A DNA stretch of 8,995 bases from an uncultured Rhodospirillales bacterium (GCA_937127205.1 CAKZLS010000295.1:1-8995); one strand, 5' to 3'; counted from the stretch's first letter, positions 1-6,000 are shown. Notes: generated by a model not told the origin, from the sequence alone. Numbers and translations: made by a program.

Positions 1-4
1 CCGC

Positions 5-943
5 TCAACTGCTCTCGTCGAAAAATCCGGGGCCGACGTGCTGGCGAAGCTCCATCCCGGCGTCCCAACCCAATGATCGGGCATCGTCCGCGTGACCGGC
101 GCGAGACGTGCGGACAACCTCCGTGCCATTGGGGCGGGCAACGAGCCCATCGAGGGCCAAACCGCCCCGTCCGTCCAGCCGCGCAAGGGCGGCAATGGGT
201 GTGCGGCAGGACCCGTCCAGCGCCCCGAGCATGGCCCGTTCGGCCGTTACCGACATGTTCGTGGCAGCATGATCGAGAGCCGTCAGATACGCCATAACCC
301 GATCATCATCTGGACGACAGGTGAGACCAATGGCGCCTTGAGCCACTGCCGGCAGCATTTGGTCCGTCTCGATTGCCGCCGTTGCGGCGTCGGCCATGCC
401 GAGGCGATTGAGCCCGGCCATGGCCAACAGCGTCGCGTCCACAACGCCGTCGGCCACCTTGGCAAGACGGGTCTGCACATTGCCGCGCAATGGCACCACT
501 TGCAAATCCGGGCGGTGGTGCAAGACCAGCGCCATGCGCCGCAACGACGCGGTTCCGACCACCGAACCGGGAGGAAGGCTGTCGAAGGTGGAACCCGGTT
601 GCCCAATGAATGCATCGCGCGGATCTTCGCGCGGCAGCACGCTGGCCAGGACAATTCCCTCGGGAATCCACGTAGGAAGGTCCTTCATAGAGTGAACGGC
701 GAGATCGATTCGGCCTTCAAGCAACGCTTCGTCAATTTCCTTGGTGAACAGCCCCTTGCCGCCGATATCCGCAAGGGTCCGGTCGAGAAAAGTATCACCG
801 GACGTTTTGATGATGACGGTTTCCAAGGCGCCGGGCGCGCTCAGCTCCGCAAAAGCCTCGCCGAGCCGGCGGCGAACCTCATTGGCCTGGGCTAGTGCCA
901 GCGGGCTCCCGCGCGTGCCGATTCGGAGTAGGGGTAGGGTCAT
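5..943 (-). CDS. hemC: Hydroxymethylbilane synthase (porphobilinogen deaminase)
   Basis: Cytoplasmic enzyme of tetrapyrrole synthesis that joins four porphobilinogen molecules into linear hydroxymethylbilane, the precursor of haem and related pigments. The 312-aa length is normal for the family. Visible motifs are the N-terminal IGTRGSPLALAQ (residues 8-19), DLAVHSMKDLP (80-90) with the catalytic aspartate at D80 (E. coli D84 equivalent), TASLRR (131-136) with substrate-binding arginines, PLRGNVQTRL (151-160), and GSCRTPIA (244-251) with C246, the cysteine that carries the dipyrromethane cofactor (E. coli C242). The ATG at 943 is preceded by a weak GAGAG (plus-strand 948-952) and puts the conserved strand 7 residues in, so it is well supported. 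The gene is complete, with TGA at 7-5. It diverges from tsaD across 81 bases, a common alphaproteobacterial arrangement. Nothing is missing or unusual in the protein. Confidence 0.97.
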   Translation of the reverse strand: MTLPLLRIGTRGSPLALAQANEVRRRLGEAFAELSAPGALETVIIKTSGDTFLDRTLADIGGKGLFTKEIDEALLEGRIDLAVHSMKDLPTWIPEGIVLASVLPREDPRDAFIGQPGSTFDSLPPGSVVGTASLRRMALVLHHRPDLQVVPLRGNVQTRLAKVADGVVDATLLAMAGLNRLGMADAATAAIETDQMLPAVAQGAIGLTCRPDDDRVMAYLTALDHAATNMSVTAERAMLGALDGSCRTPIAALARLDGRGGLALDGLVARPNGTEVVRTSRAGHADDARSLGWDAGMELRQHVGPGFFDESS

Positions 944-1024
944 GAAACTCTCAGTCTGATGAAATTGGCGTTCGTAACGATCGCAGAGTAAGGTCCCTGG
1001 CGTATAGACTTAAGGACTTTTTCC
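944..1024. promoter_or_regulatory. Divergent hemC/tsaD intergenic promoter region
   Basis: These 81 bases lie between two divergent start codons, so promoters for both genes should lie here or just inside the genes. I see no convincing sigma-70 pair. On the plus strand, TTGGCG (965-970) with TAAGGT (989-994) at 18 bases is only a partial match, and TATAGA at 1003-1008 lacks a good -35 box. The tsaD ribosome-binding site AAGGA is at 1012-1016, 8 bases before its ATG. Promoter presence is inferred from gene orientation, not read from boxes. Confidence 0.45.
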
Positions 1025-2083
1025 ATGATCGTGCTCGGGATAGAGACCAGTTGCGACGAAACGGCGGCTGCGGTGGTCACCGGCGATCGCCGGATTCTAT
1101 CGGATCGCGTGCTTTCGCAATTGGACGACCATCGACCATTTGGCGGAGTGGTCCCCGAAATTGCCGCCCGCGCCCATCTGGAATACCTCGACGGGCTGAT
1201 CGCCGAGGCCATGGAAGAGGCTGGCGTGGCGTTCGCGGATCTGGACGGCGTGGCGGCCACCGGCGGACCCGGGTTGATCGGCGGCGTCATTGTCGGCGTG
1301 ATGACCGCCAAAGCGATCGCGACCGTTCACGACCTGCCATTGCTGGCCGTCAACCATCTGGAAGGGCACGCGCTGACCGCGCGGCTAACCGACGATGTGC
1401 CATTTCCGTTTTTGCTGCTGCTGGTCTCGGGCGGCCATTGCCAGCTGCTTGCAGTGGAAGGTGTGGGCAAATACACCCGCCTTGGCACCACCGTCGACGA
1501 TGCTCTAGGAGAGGCTTTTGACAAGGTCGCAAAAATGCTCGACCTCGGATACCCCGGCGGACCTCTTGTGGAGCGGGCCGCCCGCGGCGGCGACCCGGCT
1601 CGCTTCGCGCTGCCGCGACCGATGAAGGGCCGTCCCGGCTGTCACTTCTCATTTTCGGGACTGAAGACGGCCGTGAAGCATACCATTGCCGCCTTACCGT
1701 CGGGCGGCCTGGCAGCGACCAACGTGGCCGACATCTGCGCTTCTTTTCAGACGGCAGCCGGAGAAGCACTGATGGACCGGACGCGAAATGCCATTGGTGA
1801 GTTTCGGGCGCGGTATCCCGACGCGGACAACATTGTGATCGCTGGCGGCGTCGCTGCCAATAGCACGCTGCGCGCGCTACTCGGCGAATTGGCGGAGCGC
1901 GAGGGCATGCGATTGACCGCGCCGCCCCAGCCTCTCTGCACCGACAATGGCGCCATGATCGCTTGGGCCGGAATAGAGCGTCTGCGCCTCGGGCTCACCA
2001 ACCCTCTCGACTTCCGTCCGCGGCCGCGTTGGCCGTTGGACCCCGATGCGCCCCCGGCCGCTTTCGCCGGTGTGAAGGCATAA
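1025..2083 (+). CDS. tsaD: tRNA N6-threonylcarbamoyladenosine transferase TsaD (Kae1/Gcp family)
   Basis: Catalytic subunit of the bacterial t6A complex (TsaB, TsaD, TsaE). It transfers threonylcarbamoyl from threonylcarbamoyl-AMP to A37 of tRNAs that read ANN codons, in the cytoplasm. The 352-aa protein begins with the ASKHA-fold segment GIETSCDETAAAVV (5-18). The metal-binding HLEGH has H111 and H115, the same numbers as in E. coli, and the third ligand is D307 in CTDNGAM. LLVSGGHCQL (132-141), GEAFDKVAK (162-170), FSFSGLKTAV (208-217) and the nucleotide-binding AGGVAANS (273-280) are all intact. The ATG at 1025 has AAGGA 8 bases upstream and places the N-terminal strand immediately after Met. 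It is the first gene of a same-strand run with gpsA, which starts 98 bases downstream. The older name gcp and the O-sialoglycoprotease label are obsolete. Confidence 0.97.
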   Translation: MIVLGIETSCDETAAAVVTGDRRILSDRVLSQLDDHRPFGGVVPEIAARAHLEYLDGLIAEAMEEAGVAFADLDGVAATGGPGLIGGVIVGVMTAKAIATVHDLPLLAVNHLEGHALTARLTDDVPFPFLLLLVSGGHCQLLAVEGVGKYTRLGTTVDDALGEAFDKVAKMLDLGYPGGPLVERAARGGDPARFALPRPMKGRPGCHFSFSGLKTAVKHTIAALPSGGLAATNVADICASFQTAAGEALMDRTRNAIGEFRARYPDADNIVIAGGVAANSTLRALLGELAEREGMRLTAPPQPLCTDNGAMIAWAGIERLRLGLTNPLDFRPRPRWPLDPDAPPAAFAGVKA

Positions 2084-2181
2084 CCGACCCAGCGTCGCGT
2101 GTCGGAAAAAATGATCAAGTAGAAAGTCGACCTTTTCCAAGCTGACTTGCGGGCGCACGCCCTGGACGGCATAACGGGGAA
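2084..2181 (+). other. tsaD-gpsA spacer
   Basis: A 98-base spacer between same-strand genes. A small inverted repeat, CCGAC (2084-2088) with GTCGG (2101-2105), has a 12-base loop and is followed by A6 rather than T residues, so it does not look like a terminator for tsaD. I see no clear promoter, and cotranscription of tsaD and gpsA is the simplest reading. Confidence 0.4.
2176..2181 (+). promoter_or_regulatory. gpsA ribosome-binding site abutting the start codon
   Basis: GGGGAA ends directly against the ATG at 2182, so the spacing is shorter than the usual 5-9 bases. No ATG, GTG or TTG exists in frame between the upstream TGA (2143-2145) and 2182, and the Rossmann strand begins at residue 4. 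The start therefore cannot move upstream or meaningfully downstream. Translation may rely on a poorer purine stretch (GGACGG, 2164-2169) or on a suboptimal site. Confidence 0.5.
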
Positions 2182-3180
2182 ATGGAAAGGATCGGTATCA
2201 TTGGGGCGGGCGCTTGGGGAACGGCCTTGGCCATAACCGCGCGGCGGGCGGGTCGCCAGGTGATTATCCAGGCTCACGAGCCCCGAGTGGTGGACGCCAT
2301 CAACCGCGATCACGAAAATGTCGACTTTCTGCCGGGAATACCGCTCGATCCCCAAATTCGTGCCACCGCCGATCCCGCCGAAGCCGCTGACGCCGATGCG
2401 GTTCTGCTCACTGTGCCAGCTCAGCATCTCCGCACCGTCGCGGTGCAAGCGGCGCCGGGATGGAAGGCCGGTGTGCCCGCGGTCGTCTGCGCCAAGGGAA
2501 TCGAGGACACCACGTGTGCTCTGATGCACGAGGTGGCCGGTGAAGCCTTGCCGGAAGCCGTGGTGGCGGTGCTTTCGGGACCGAGCTTCGCCGCAGAAGT
2601 GGCCCGCGACCAGCCCACTGCCGTGACCGTCGCCTGCGCCGATCCGGTTGTCCGGGAACAGGTGCCCGCAGCCTTGGGAACACGGCGGTTCCGCATCTAC
2701 TCGTCCATGGACGTTATTGGCGCCGAGGTGGGAGGAGCGGTCAAGAACGTCCTCGCCATCGCCTGTGGCATCGTGCAAGGACGTAGCATGGGAGACAATG
2801 CCCGGGCAGCACTGATAACACGCGGCCTCGCCGAAATTGCGCGCCTGGCAACCGCCAAAGGAGCGCGGCCCGAGACATTGATGGGCCTTTCGGGCATGGG
2901 CGACCTCGTACTGACCTGCAACAATATGCAATCGCGGAATTTCTCTCTCGGTGTGCGCCTCGGTCGTGGCGAGGCGTTAACGAAAATCCTGGCTGCCCGG
3001 ACGGCGGTGACGGAAGGCGTCTTTTCCGCTGCCTCTGTAACAGAACTGGCCCGCCGCCTCGATGTCGACATGCCCATCTGCGCTGCCGTCGACGCGGTAC
3101 TCAATGCCGGCGCGGGTCTGGACACGACGATCGCCGGATTGCTATCACGGCCCTTCAAGGCCGAGGCACACGAGCAATAA
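2182..3180 (+). CDS. gpsA: NAD(P)-dependent glycerol-3-phosphate dehydrogenase
   Basis: Cytoplasmic enzyme that reduces dihydroxyacetone phosphate to sn-glycerol-3-phosphate, the backbone for phospholipid synthesis. The 332-aa length fits the family. The N-terminal Rossmann fold shows IGIIGAGAWGTALA (4-17) with the dinucleotide-binding glycines, followed by LLTVPAQ (75-81), CAKGIE (103-108) and SGPSFAAEVA (132-141). The C-terminal helical domain has GGAVKNVLAI (184-193) with the catalytic lysine K188, GLSGMGDLVLTC (235-246) with D241, and the SRN signature (251-253). All expected catalytic residues are present. The ATG at 2182 is the only plausible start. The YciI-like gene begins 33 bases after the stop, which suggests one transcript from tsaD onward. 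Confidence 0.97.
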   Translation: MERIGIIGAGAWGTALAITARRAGRQVIIQAHEPRVVDAINRDHENVDFLPGIPLDPQIRATADPAEAADADAVLLTVPAQHLRTVAVQAAPGWKAGVPAVVCAKGIEDTTCALMHEVAGEALPEAVVAVLSGPSFAAEVARDQPTAVTVACADPVVREQVPAALGTRRFRIYSSMDVIGAEVGGAVKNVLAIACGIVQGRSMGDNARAALITRGLAEIARLATAKGARPETLMGLSGMGDLVLTCNNMQSRNFSLGVRLGRGEALTKILAARTAVTEGVFSAASVTELARRLDVDMPICAAVDAVLNAGAGLDTTIAGLLSRPFKAEAHEQ

Positions 3181-3213
3181 TACGAATTCGATAGGGATAA
3201 GGGAGGATAACTC

Positions 3214-3498
3214 ATGCTTTTCATGTTTTTCTGTAACGACAAACCGGACCACGAACAGCTCCGGCTCGACACGCGCCAAGCTCACTTGGACTACCTGGGT
3301 AGCTTCAAAGACCGGGCTCTGGCGGTGGGTCCGACACTGACGGACGACGGCCAGCATATGAACGGCAGCCTCCTGATCCTCGATCTCGCCGATCGCCAGG
3401 CAGCCGAGGACTTCGCCGCCAACGATCCCTATGCTAAGGCGGGCCTCTTCGAAAGCGTAACCATTCGGGCGTGGAAGAAAGTGATCCCGGCAGATTGA
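3214..3498 (+). CDS. YciI-like protein (YCII/DGPF ferredoxin-like fold)
   Basis: A 94-aa cytoplasmic protein of the YciI family, a ferredoxin-like alpha/beta barrel whose in vivo role is largely unknown; some relatives act as dehydrochlorinases or decarboxylase-like enzymes. Visible signatures are the N-terminal strand MLFMFFCND, R21-x-x-H24 (the conserved histidine proposed to be catalytic, at the same position as in characterised YciI), a Gly-Pro turn with acidic residues (GPTLTDDG, 39-46), a GSLLILDL strand, and the C-terminal NDPYAKAGLFESVTIRAW block typical of the family. The ATG at 3214 has an excellent ribosome-binding site, GGGAGGA at 3201-3207. It sits 33 bases behind gpsA, probably in the same operon, and I recall the same adjacency in other alphaproteobacteria. 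The substrate is not predictable. Confidence 0.9.
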   Translation: MLFMFFCNDKPDHEQLRLDTRQAHLDYLGSFKDRALAVGPTLTDDGQHMNGSLLILDLADRQAAEDFAANDPYAKAGLFESVTIRAWKKVIPAD

Positions 3499-3520
3499 CC
3501 GTTTTGTTCTCCGGTCTGCC
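3489..3520 (+). other. Hairpin overlapping the YciI stop codon
   Basis: The outer stem GGCA (3489-3492) pairs with TGCC (3517-3520), and the inner stem GACCG (3497-3501) pairs with CGGTC (3512-3516). There is a 4-base bulge and a 10-base T-rich loop. No T tract follows, so it is not a standard intrinsic terminator. It could stabilise the 3' end of the message or be chance. Confidence 0.25.
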
Positions 3521-3558
3521 AAGGTCCGAGCGATGCTACAACGCGATGACCCCGTTTC

Positions 3559-3579
3559 GGCCATACAAAGGCTTTTTTT
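3559..3579 (+). terminator. Weak candidate terminator after the gpsA-yciI run
   Basis: GGCC (3559-3562) can pair with GGCT (3570-3573, one G-T wobble) around a 7-base loop, followed directly by a run of T residues to 3579. The T run is good but the stem is only 4 bp, so termination here is plausible but unproven. It fits the end of the tsaD-gpsA-yciI unit and the start of a region with different composition. Confidence 0.3.
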
Positions 3580-3767
3580 GGGTAATATGTGGACCGAATG
3601 GGGGAGGGGGGGGTTAACTCAAAAAGTCGATATCAACCCCATGCACAGTACATTTTCGTTGGCGAGACCTTAAGGGAACATGAATTGGCTGAGTAAGCGC
3701 TCCAATATTCTATGCCGCTCGAGCATGTGACCGCCGTGCTTGGCTGGGAGGTATCAGCACAAGGCGC

Positions 3768-3796
3768 TTGAGAACTAAGTGCGATGGGTGAATGAT
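3768..3796 (+). promoter_or_regulatory. Candidate sigma-70-type promoter for the lipoprotein gene
   Basis: TTGAGA (3768-3773; 5 of 6 to TTGACA) is followed after 17 bases by AATGAT (3791-3796; 4 of 6 to TATAAT). Transcription would begin near 3803 and give a leader of about 90 bases before the ATG at 3895. This is the best box pair I found in the 396-base gap, but such matches also arise by chance. Confidence 0.3.
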
Positions 3797-3884
3797 AACG
3801 CGTCTTGTTTTCGCATGCGAGCCGGCCCGTTTTGTTGGGGGCATGGGAGCATAGCGGGGGCGCATCTCGAGAGAGCATGGGCCC

Positions 3885-3889
3885 AGGGG
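3885..3889 (+). promoter_or_regulatory. Ribosome-binding site that fixes the lipoprotein start
   Basis: AGGGG lies 5 bases before the ATG at 3895. It supports this ATG, which begins a textbook lipoprotein signal peptide, over the longer frame that opens at a TTG at 3805 and would add 30 residues in front of the signal. Confidence 0.65.
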
Positions 3890-3894
3890 TCAAC

Positions 3895-4788
3895 ATGAAA
3901 AAATACTTCCGCCTTCGAGCGATCCTCTTCGTTCTGGTTACAGTGCTGGTAGTGCAGGCCTGCACTACCGCTCAACGCGTTCATCAGGGCTCGGAAGTTG
4001 CGGAGGAAGGTATTGAGCTCACCAGGATCTTACCTGCATTTTACGACGCGTATTACACGTCGGCGATTCGGGCGGACAGTGTTACGCTCCAACTGGTCCG
4101 CCAGGAACCGGGTATCACGACGACGAGTCTTCGAAACCGGTTGAACGAGGCCAACACCGATTTGCTGCAAACCGGCAAGCTGATCGGGGAAATGAAGGAT
4201 CATGCCGGTCTGCTCCGGGAATACTTCGAAGCTATCCAGGCACTTACCGATGATGAGGTCGGCGAAGATTTCGGTTCGTCCACCAAGCAACTGATAGAGG
4301 GCATGGAAGCAGTCCGGGAAGAACTGCCGGACCGGGTCGGGTCCGACTTCGCGGCGAAGAAAGCCGGAGAGCCGACAGGAAATTTTGTCGTCGTGGCCCT
4401 CAAGAACAAAGCGTTGCAGAGAGAACTGGAATTGCACGGAGCCACCATTGAACGAGAACTTGAGCTGCAGGAAACATTGCTAGACACGATTGGCGAGAGC
4501 ATGACGAGCAATCATGAAGCATGGGTATCTGCAGGTTTGGAAATTCCCTTGTTCGAGAGCTACGAAAGCAAGAAACAGAAACTCTCAAGAAGCTGGATAG
4601 ACAACCGCGTAGAACTTCTTACCCAGCCAGATGATGTTGCGATCACGGAAGATGCGAAAGACGCCATGAAAGGGTTGCGTTTAGCGTGGCGCGAGCTGGC
4701 CGGCGGGGGTCCTCGGAAATCCACGATGGTTCGCTTGCGCGATAGAGTTGATGCTACTGAAAAATTGGTCGGGACACTGGCGAATTAG
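3895..4788 (+). CDS. Predicted outer-membrane lipoprotein, unknown function, helical
   Basis: I do not recognise this 297-aa protein. It opens with a clear type II signal peptide: basic MKKYFRLR, a hydrophobic core (residues 9-20), then the lipobox VQAC with the lipidated cysteine at C23. Thr follows the cysteine, with no Asp at +2, so sorting to the outer membrane by Lol is the default expectation. The mature part of about 275 aa has no other cysteine, few prolines, and is rich in Glu, Leu, Lys and Arg. It looks almost wholly alpha-helical, with the strongest coiled-coil-like stretch at about 165-203 and an acidic turn near TDDEVGEDF. There is no enzyme motif. GC is about 42-52% in the lines I counted, clearly below the flanking genes. 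The next gene starts 31 bases after the stop, so the two are probably cotranscribed. A cell-envelope structural or binding role is a guess. Confidence 0.85.
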   Translation: MKKYFRLRAILFVLVTVLVVQACTTAQRVHQGSEVAEEGIELTRILPAFYDAYYTSAIRADSVTLQLVRQEPGITTTSLRNRLNEANTDLLQTGKLIGEMKDHAGLLREYFEAIQALTDDEVGEDFGSSTKQLIEGMEAVREELPDRVGSDFAAKKAGEPTGNFVVVALKNKALQRELELHGATIERELELQETLLDTIGESMTSNHEAWVSAGLEIPLFESYESKKQKLSRSWIDNRVELLTQPDDVAITEDAKDAMKGLRLAWRELAGGGPRKSTMVRLRDRVDATEKLVGTLAN

Positions 4789-4808
4789 GCACGCGCATTC
4801 TGAAGATT

Positions 4809-4813
4809 GGGGA
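4809..4813 (+). promoter_or_regulatory. Ribosome-binding site that fixes the helical-protein start
   Basis: GGGGA sits 6 bases before the ATG at 4820. An upstream in-frame start at 4748 would overlap the lipoprotein gene by 41 bases and add 24 residues that look unlike the rest. 4820 is preferred. Confidence 0.6.
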
Positions 4814-4819
4814 AATGTG

Positions 4820-5179
4820 ATGGCTGCGAACGCTTCCAATAGTGACAAGAACCTGAAAGACCTCACCGCCAAAGAACTTCGAACCACCCGCAACGAGATG
4901 CTGAAACGGGAGAATTGGACGGCGGCAAGCGCCGCGGGCGTTGAGACGTTTCGCAGTTACGTCCGCACTCTGAATGAGATCCAAGGCGCTGTTCGCGACC
5001 TGGAAAAGGCGCAATTGAAGACGGCCTTGCAGCAGGTGAAATCGCTGGAAAGCGATCTGCGCGCCGGAATCGATGATTTGATAGAAGCGCGGAAGGGCAT
5101 TGAGCGGGTAGAGAATTTCGTCGCAGCGACAGGCAAAGTTCTTGAATTGGTGGCCAAGGCAATCAGAGTGGCCGCATGA
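4820..5179 (+). CDS. Small all-helical, proline-free protein of unknown function
   Basis: This 119-aa protein is not recognised. It has no signal peptide or membrane segment, so it should be cytoplasmic. It contains no proline and no cysteine and one tryptophan, with heptad-like spacing of Leu, Ile and Val from about residue 45 to the end. This suggests two long helices forming a helical hairpin or coiled-coil oligomer. The C-terminal stretch FVAATGKVLELVAKAIRVAA is an amphipathic, uncharged-faced helix that could pack against a membrane or a partner. GC is about 55-58% in counted lines, intermediate between the lipoprotein and the core genes. It follows the lipoprotein by 31 bases and precedes the EVE gene by 38. 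Tight linkage suggests a shared pathway, but a cytoplasmic protein and an outer-membrane lipoprotein would not normally meet, so direct binding is doubtful. Confidence 0.75.
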   Translation: MAANASNSDKNLKDLTAKELRTTRNEMLKRENWTAASAAGVETFRSYVRTLNEIQGAVRDLEKAQLKTALQQVKSLESDLRAGIDDLIEARKGIERVENFVAATGKVLELVAKAIRVAA

Positions 5180-5217
5180 ACGGTCAACGCAAAGACAACT
5201 AATGACGGATTACAACG

Positions 5218-5631
5218 ATGGCATTCTGGTTGGTTAAGTCCGAACCGGGCGCGTGGTCGTGGGACCAGCATGTGGCGGCAGGAGTGGCCGAATGGGATGG
5301 CGTCCGCAATCACCAAGCCTGCAATAACATGAAGGCCATGACGGTAGGGGACCGGGCGTTCTTCTACCATTCGGTCGGCGAAAAGTCGGTGGTCGGAATC
5401 CTTGAGGTGACACGGGAATACTATCCGGACCCCACCGATCAATCCGGCCGGTTCGGCATGGTGGATTTCAAGGCATTGAAGCCTTTATCCAAGCCGGTGT
5501 CGCTGGCGGAAATCAAGAGCGACGGTCGGTTGGATCACATTGCACTCGTTCGCCAGTCGCGACTGTCGGTCATGCCGATCGACGATGATGCATGGCGGAT
5601 TATTTGCGAAATGGGTGGCGTCGCGTCGTGA
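5218..5631 (+). CDS. EVE-domain protein (PUA-like, modified-base recognition fold)
   Basis: A 137-aa single-domain EVE protein, related to human THYN1 and to YTH and PUA-like domains. EVE domains bind modified bases in nucleic acid through an aromatic pocket, and bacterial stand-alone members are thought to act in RNA (notably tRNA) recognition, although the ligand of this one is unknown. Diagnostic segments are WLVKSEP (4-10), WDGVRNHQACNNM (26-38), the strand RAFFYHS (46-52), VGILEVTREYYPDP (59-72) and LVRQSRLSVMPI (111-122). The length is typical for the family. The ATG at 5218 gives the canonical start two residues before FWLVKSEP, but I see only a poor ribosome-binding site (ACGGA). It lies downstream of the two unrecognised genes and overlaps the Rieske gene, which implies translational coupling. 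Keeping company with tsaD fits an RNA-related role but is not proof. Confidence 0.93.
   Translation: MAFWLVKSEPGAWSWDQHVAAGVAEWDGVRNHQACNNMKAMTVGDRAFFYHSVGEKSVVGILEVTREYYPDPTDQSGRFGMVDFKALKPLSKPVSLAEIKSDGRLDHIALVRQSRLSVMPIDDDAWRIICEMGGVAS
5613..5631 (+). promoter_or_regulatory. EVE-Rieske start/stop overlap with its ribosome-binding site
   Basis: The purine-rich GGGTGGCG (5613-5620) precedes a GTG at 5628 that shares bases with the EVE stop: GTGA at 5628-5631. This 4-base overlap is the classic geometry of translational reinitiation and argues for GTG 5628 as the Rieske start rather than the ATG at 5592, which would overlap the EVE gene by 40 bases. Confidence 0.55.
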
Positions 5632-5963
5632 GTGGAACACCCCTGGGTCGTCTTGATGACATTCCACTCGAAGGAACTGCCGGTTTCAACATCGACGCTC
5701 CAGACGGCCGGCGATTTTACATGGCCATTCGGCGCGGAGATGATGTTTACGTCTACGTCAACTCGTGCCCCCACCTCGGAACGCCGCTTGATTTTACGCC
5801 GGGGCGCTTTCTGAGCTTGGATAAGACCCATATTGTGTGCGCCACCCATGGAGCATTATTCCGCATCGGGGATGGCTATTGTGTATCGGGACCCTGCGCC
5901 GGAAAAAGCCTCCAGACCGCGCCTTTCAAAATTCATGATGGCTTCATCCTTCTGTCGGATTGA
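5628..5963 (+). CDS. Small Rieske [2Fe-2S] ferredoxin-like protein
   Basis: A soluble 111-aa protein (counted from GTG 5628) with one Rieske domain, which binds a [2Fe-2S] cluster through two cysteines and two histidines and carries electrons. The ligands are C47-P-H49 and C71-x-x-H74 (in CATHGALF). The disulphide cysteines of high-potential bc1-type Rieske proteins are absent at the equivalent places, so a low-potential ferredoxin type is expected. The gap between the two ligand pairs is 21 residues, longer than the 15-17 common in dioxygenase ferredoxins; I have the impression that a bacterial group of such small proteins shares this, from memory. Two extra cysteines (C85, C90) follow the second motif. 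There is no membrane anchor or oxygenase domain and no obvious partner reductase in the window. It overlaps the EVE gene by 4 bases. An ATG at 5592 is the alternative start. The electron partner is unknown. Confidence 0.88.
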   Translation: MSGTPLGRLDDIPLEGTAGFNIDAPDGRRFYMAIRRGDDVYVYVNSCPHLGTPLDFTPGRFLSLDKTHIVCATHGALFRIGDGYCVSGPCAGKSLQTAPFKIHDGFILLSD

Positions 5964-6000
5964 CTCTCCTACGGGACTCTGTGCAAATCAGCGAGCTTAC

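Larger units (their letters stand above)
3499..3894 (+). other. 396-base gene-free region upstream of the lipoprotein
   Basis: I find no credible coding sequence on either strand. The region holds the weak terminator-like T run (3559-3579), a G-rich tract (G5-A-G8, 3600-3613) followed by the palindrome GTTAAC, an 8-base palindrome GCTCGAGC (3717-3724), and a candidate promoter (3768-3796). GC is about 50% in the line I counted (3661-3720), lower than in the flanking core genes. I see no tRNA, integrase fragment or attachment-site duplication. Confidence 0.5.

Noticed and set aside
92..895. Open frame of 267 codons on the plus strand opposite hemC
   Set aside because: Shadow of hemC: low-complexity, Arg/His/Gln-rich translation with no family signature.
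2084..2105. Inverted repeat after tsaD considered as a terminator
   Set aside because: Five-base stem with a 12-base loop followed by A residues, not T; unlikely to terminate plus-strand transcription.
1747..2931. Long open frame (394 codons) on the minus strand across tsaD and gpsA
   Set aside because: It lies antisense to two well-supported genes, has no recognisable domain, and long antisense frames are expected in high-GC DNA.
3805..3894. Longer start for the lipoprotein (TTG at 3805)
   Set aside because: It would bury the signal peptide 30 residues inside the protein, whereas ATG 3895 has AGGGG 5 bases upstream.
3499..3894. Search for mobile-element ends, tRNA or attachment site bordering the low-GC block
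   Set aside because: I found no tRNA, transposase remnant, long inverted repeat or matching direct repeat at both ends, so the mechanism of any insertion is unknown.
3633..3965. Minus-strand open frame of 110 codons in the intergenic gap
   Set aside because: It overlaps the lipoprotein signal peptide antisense, and its Thr/Ser/Ala-rich translation resembles no family.
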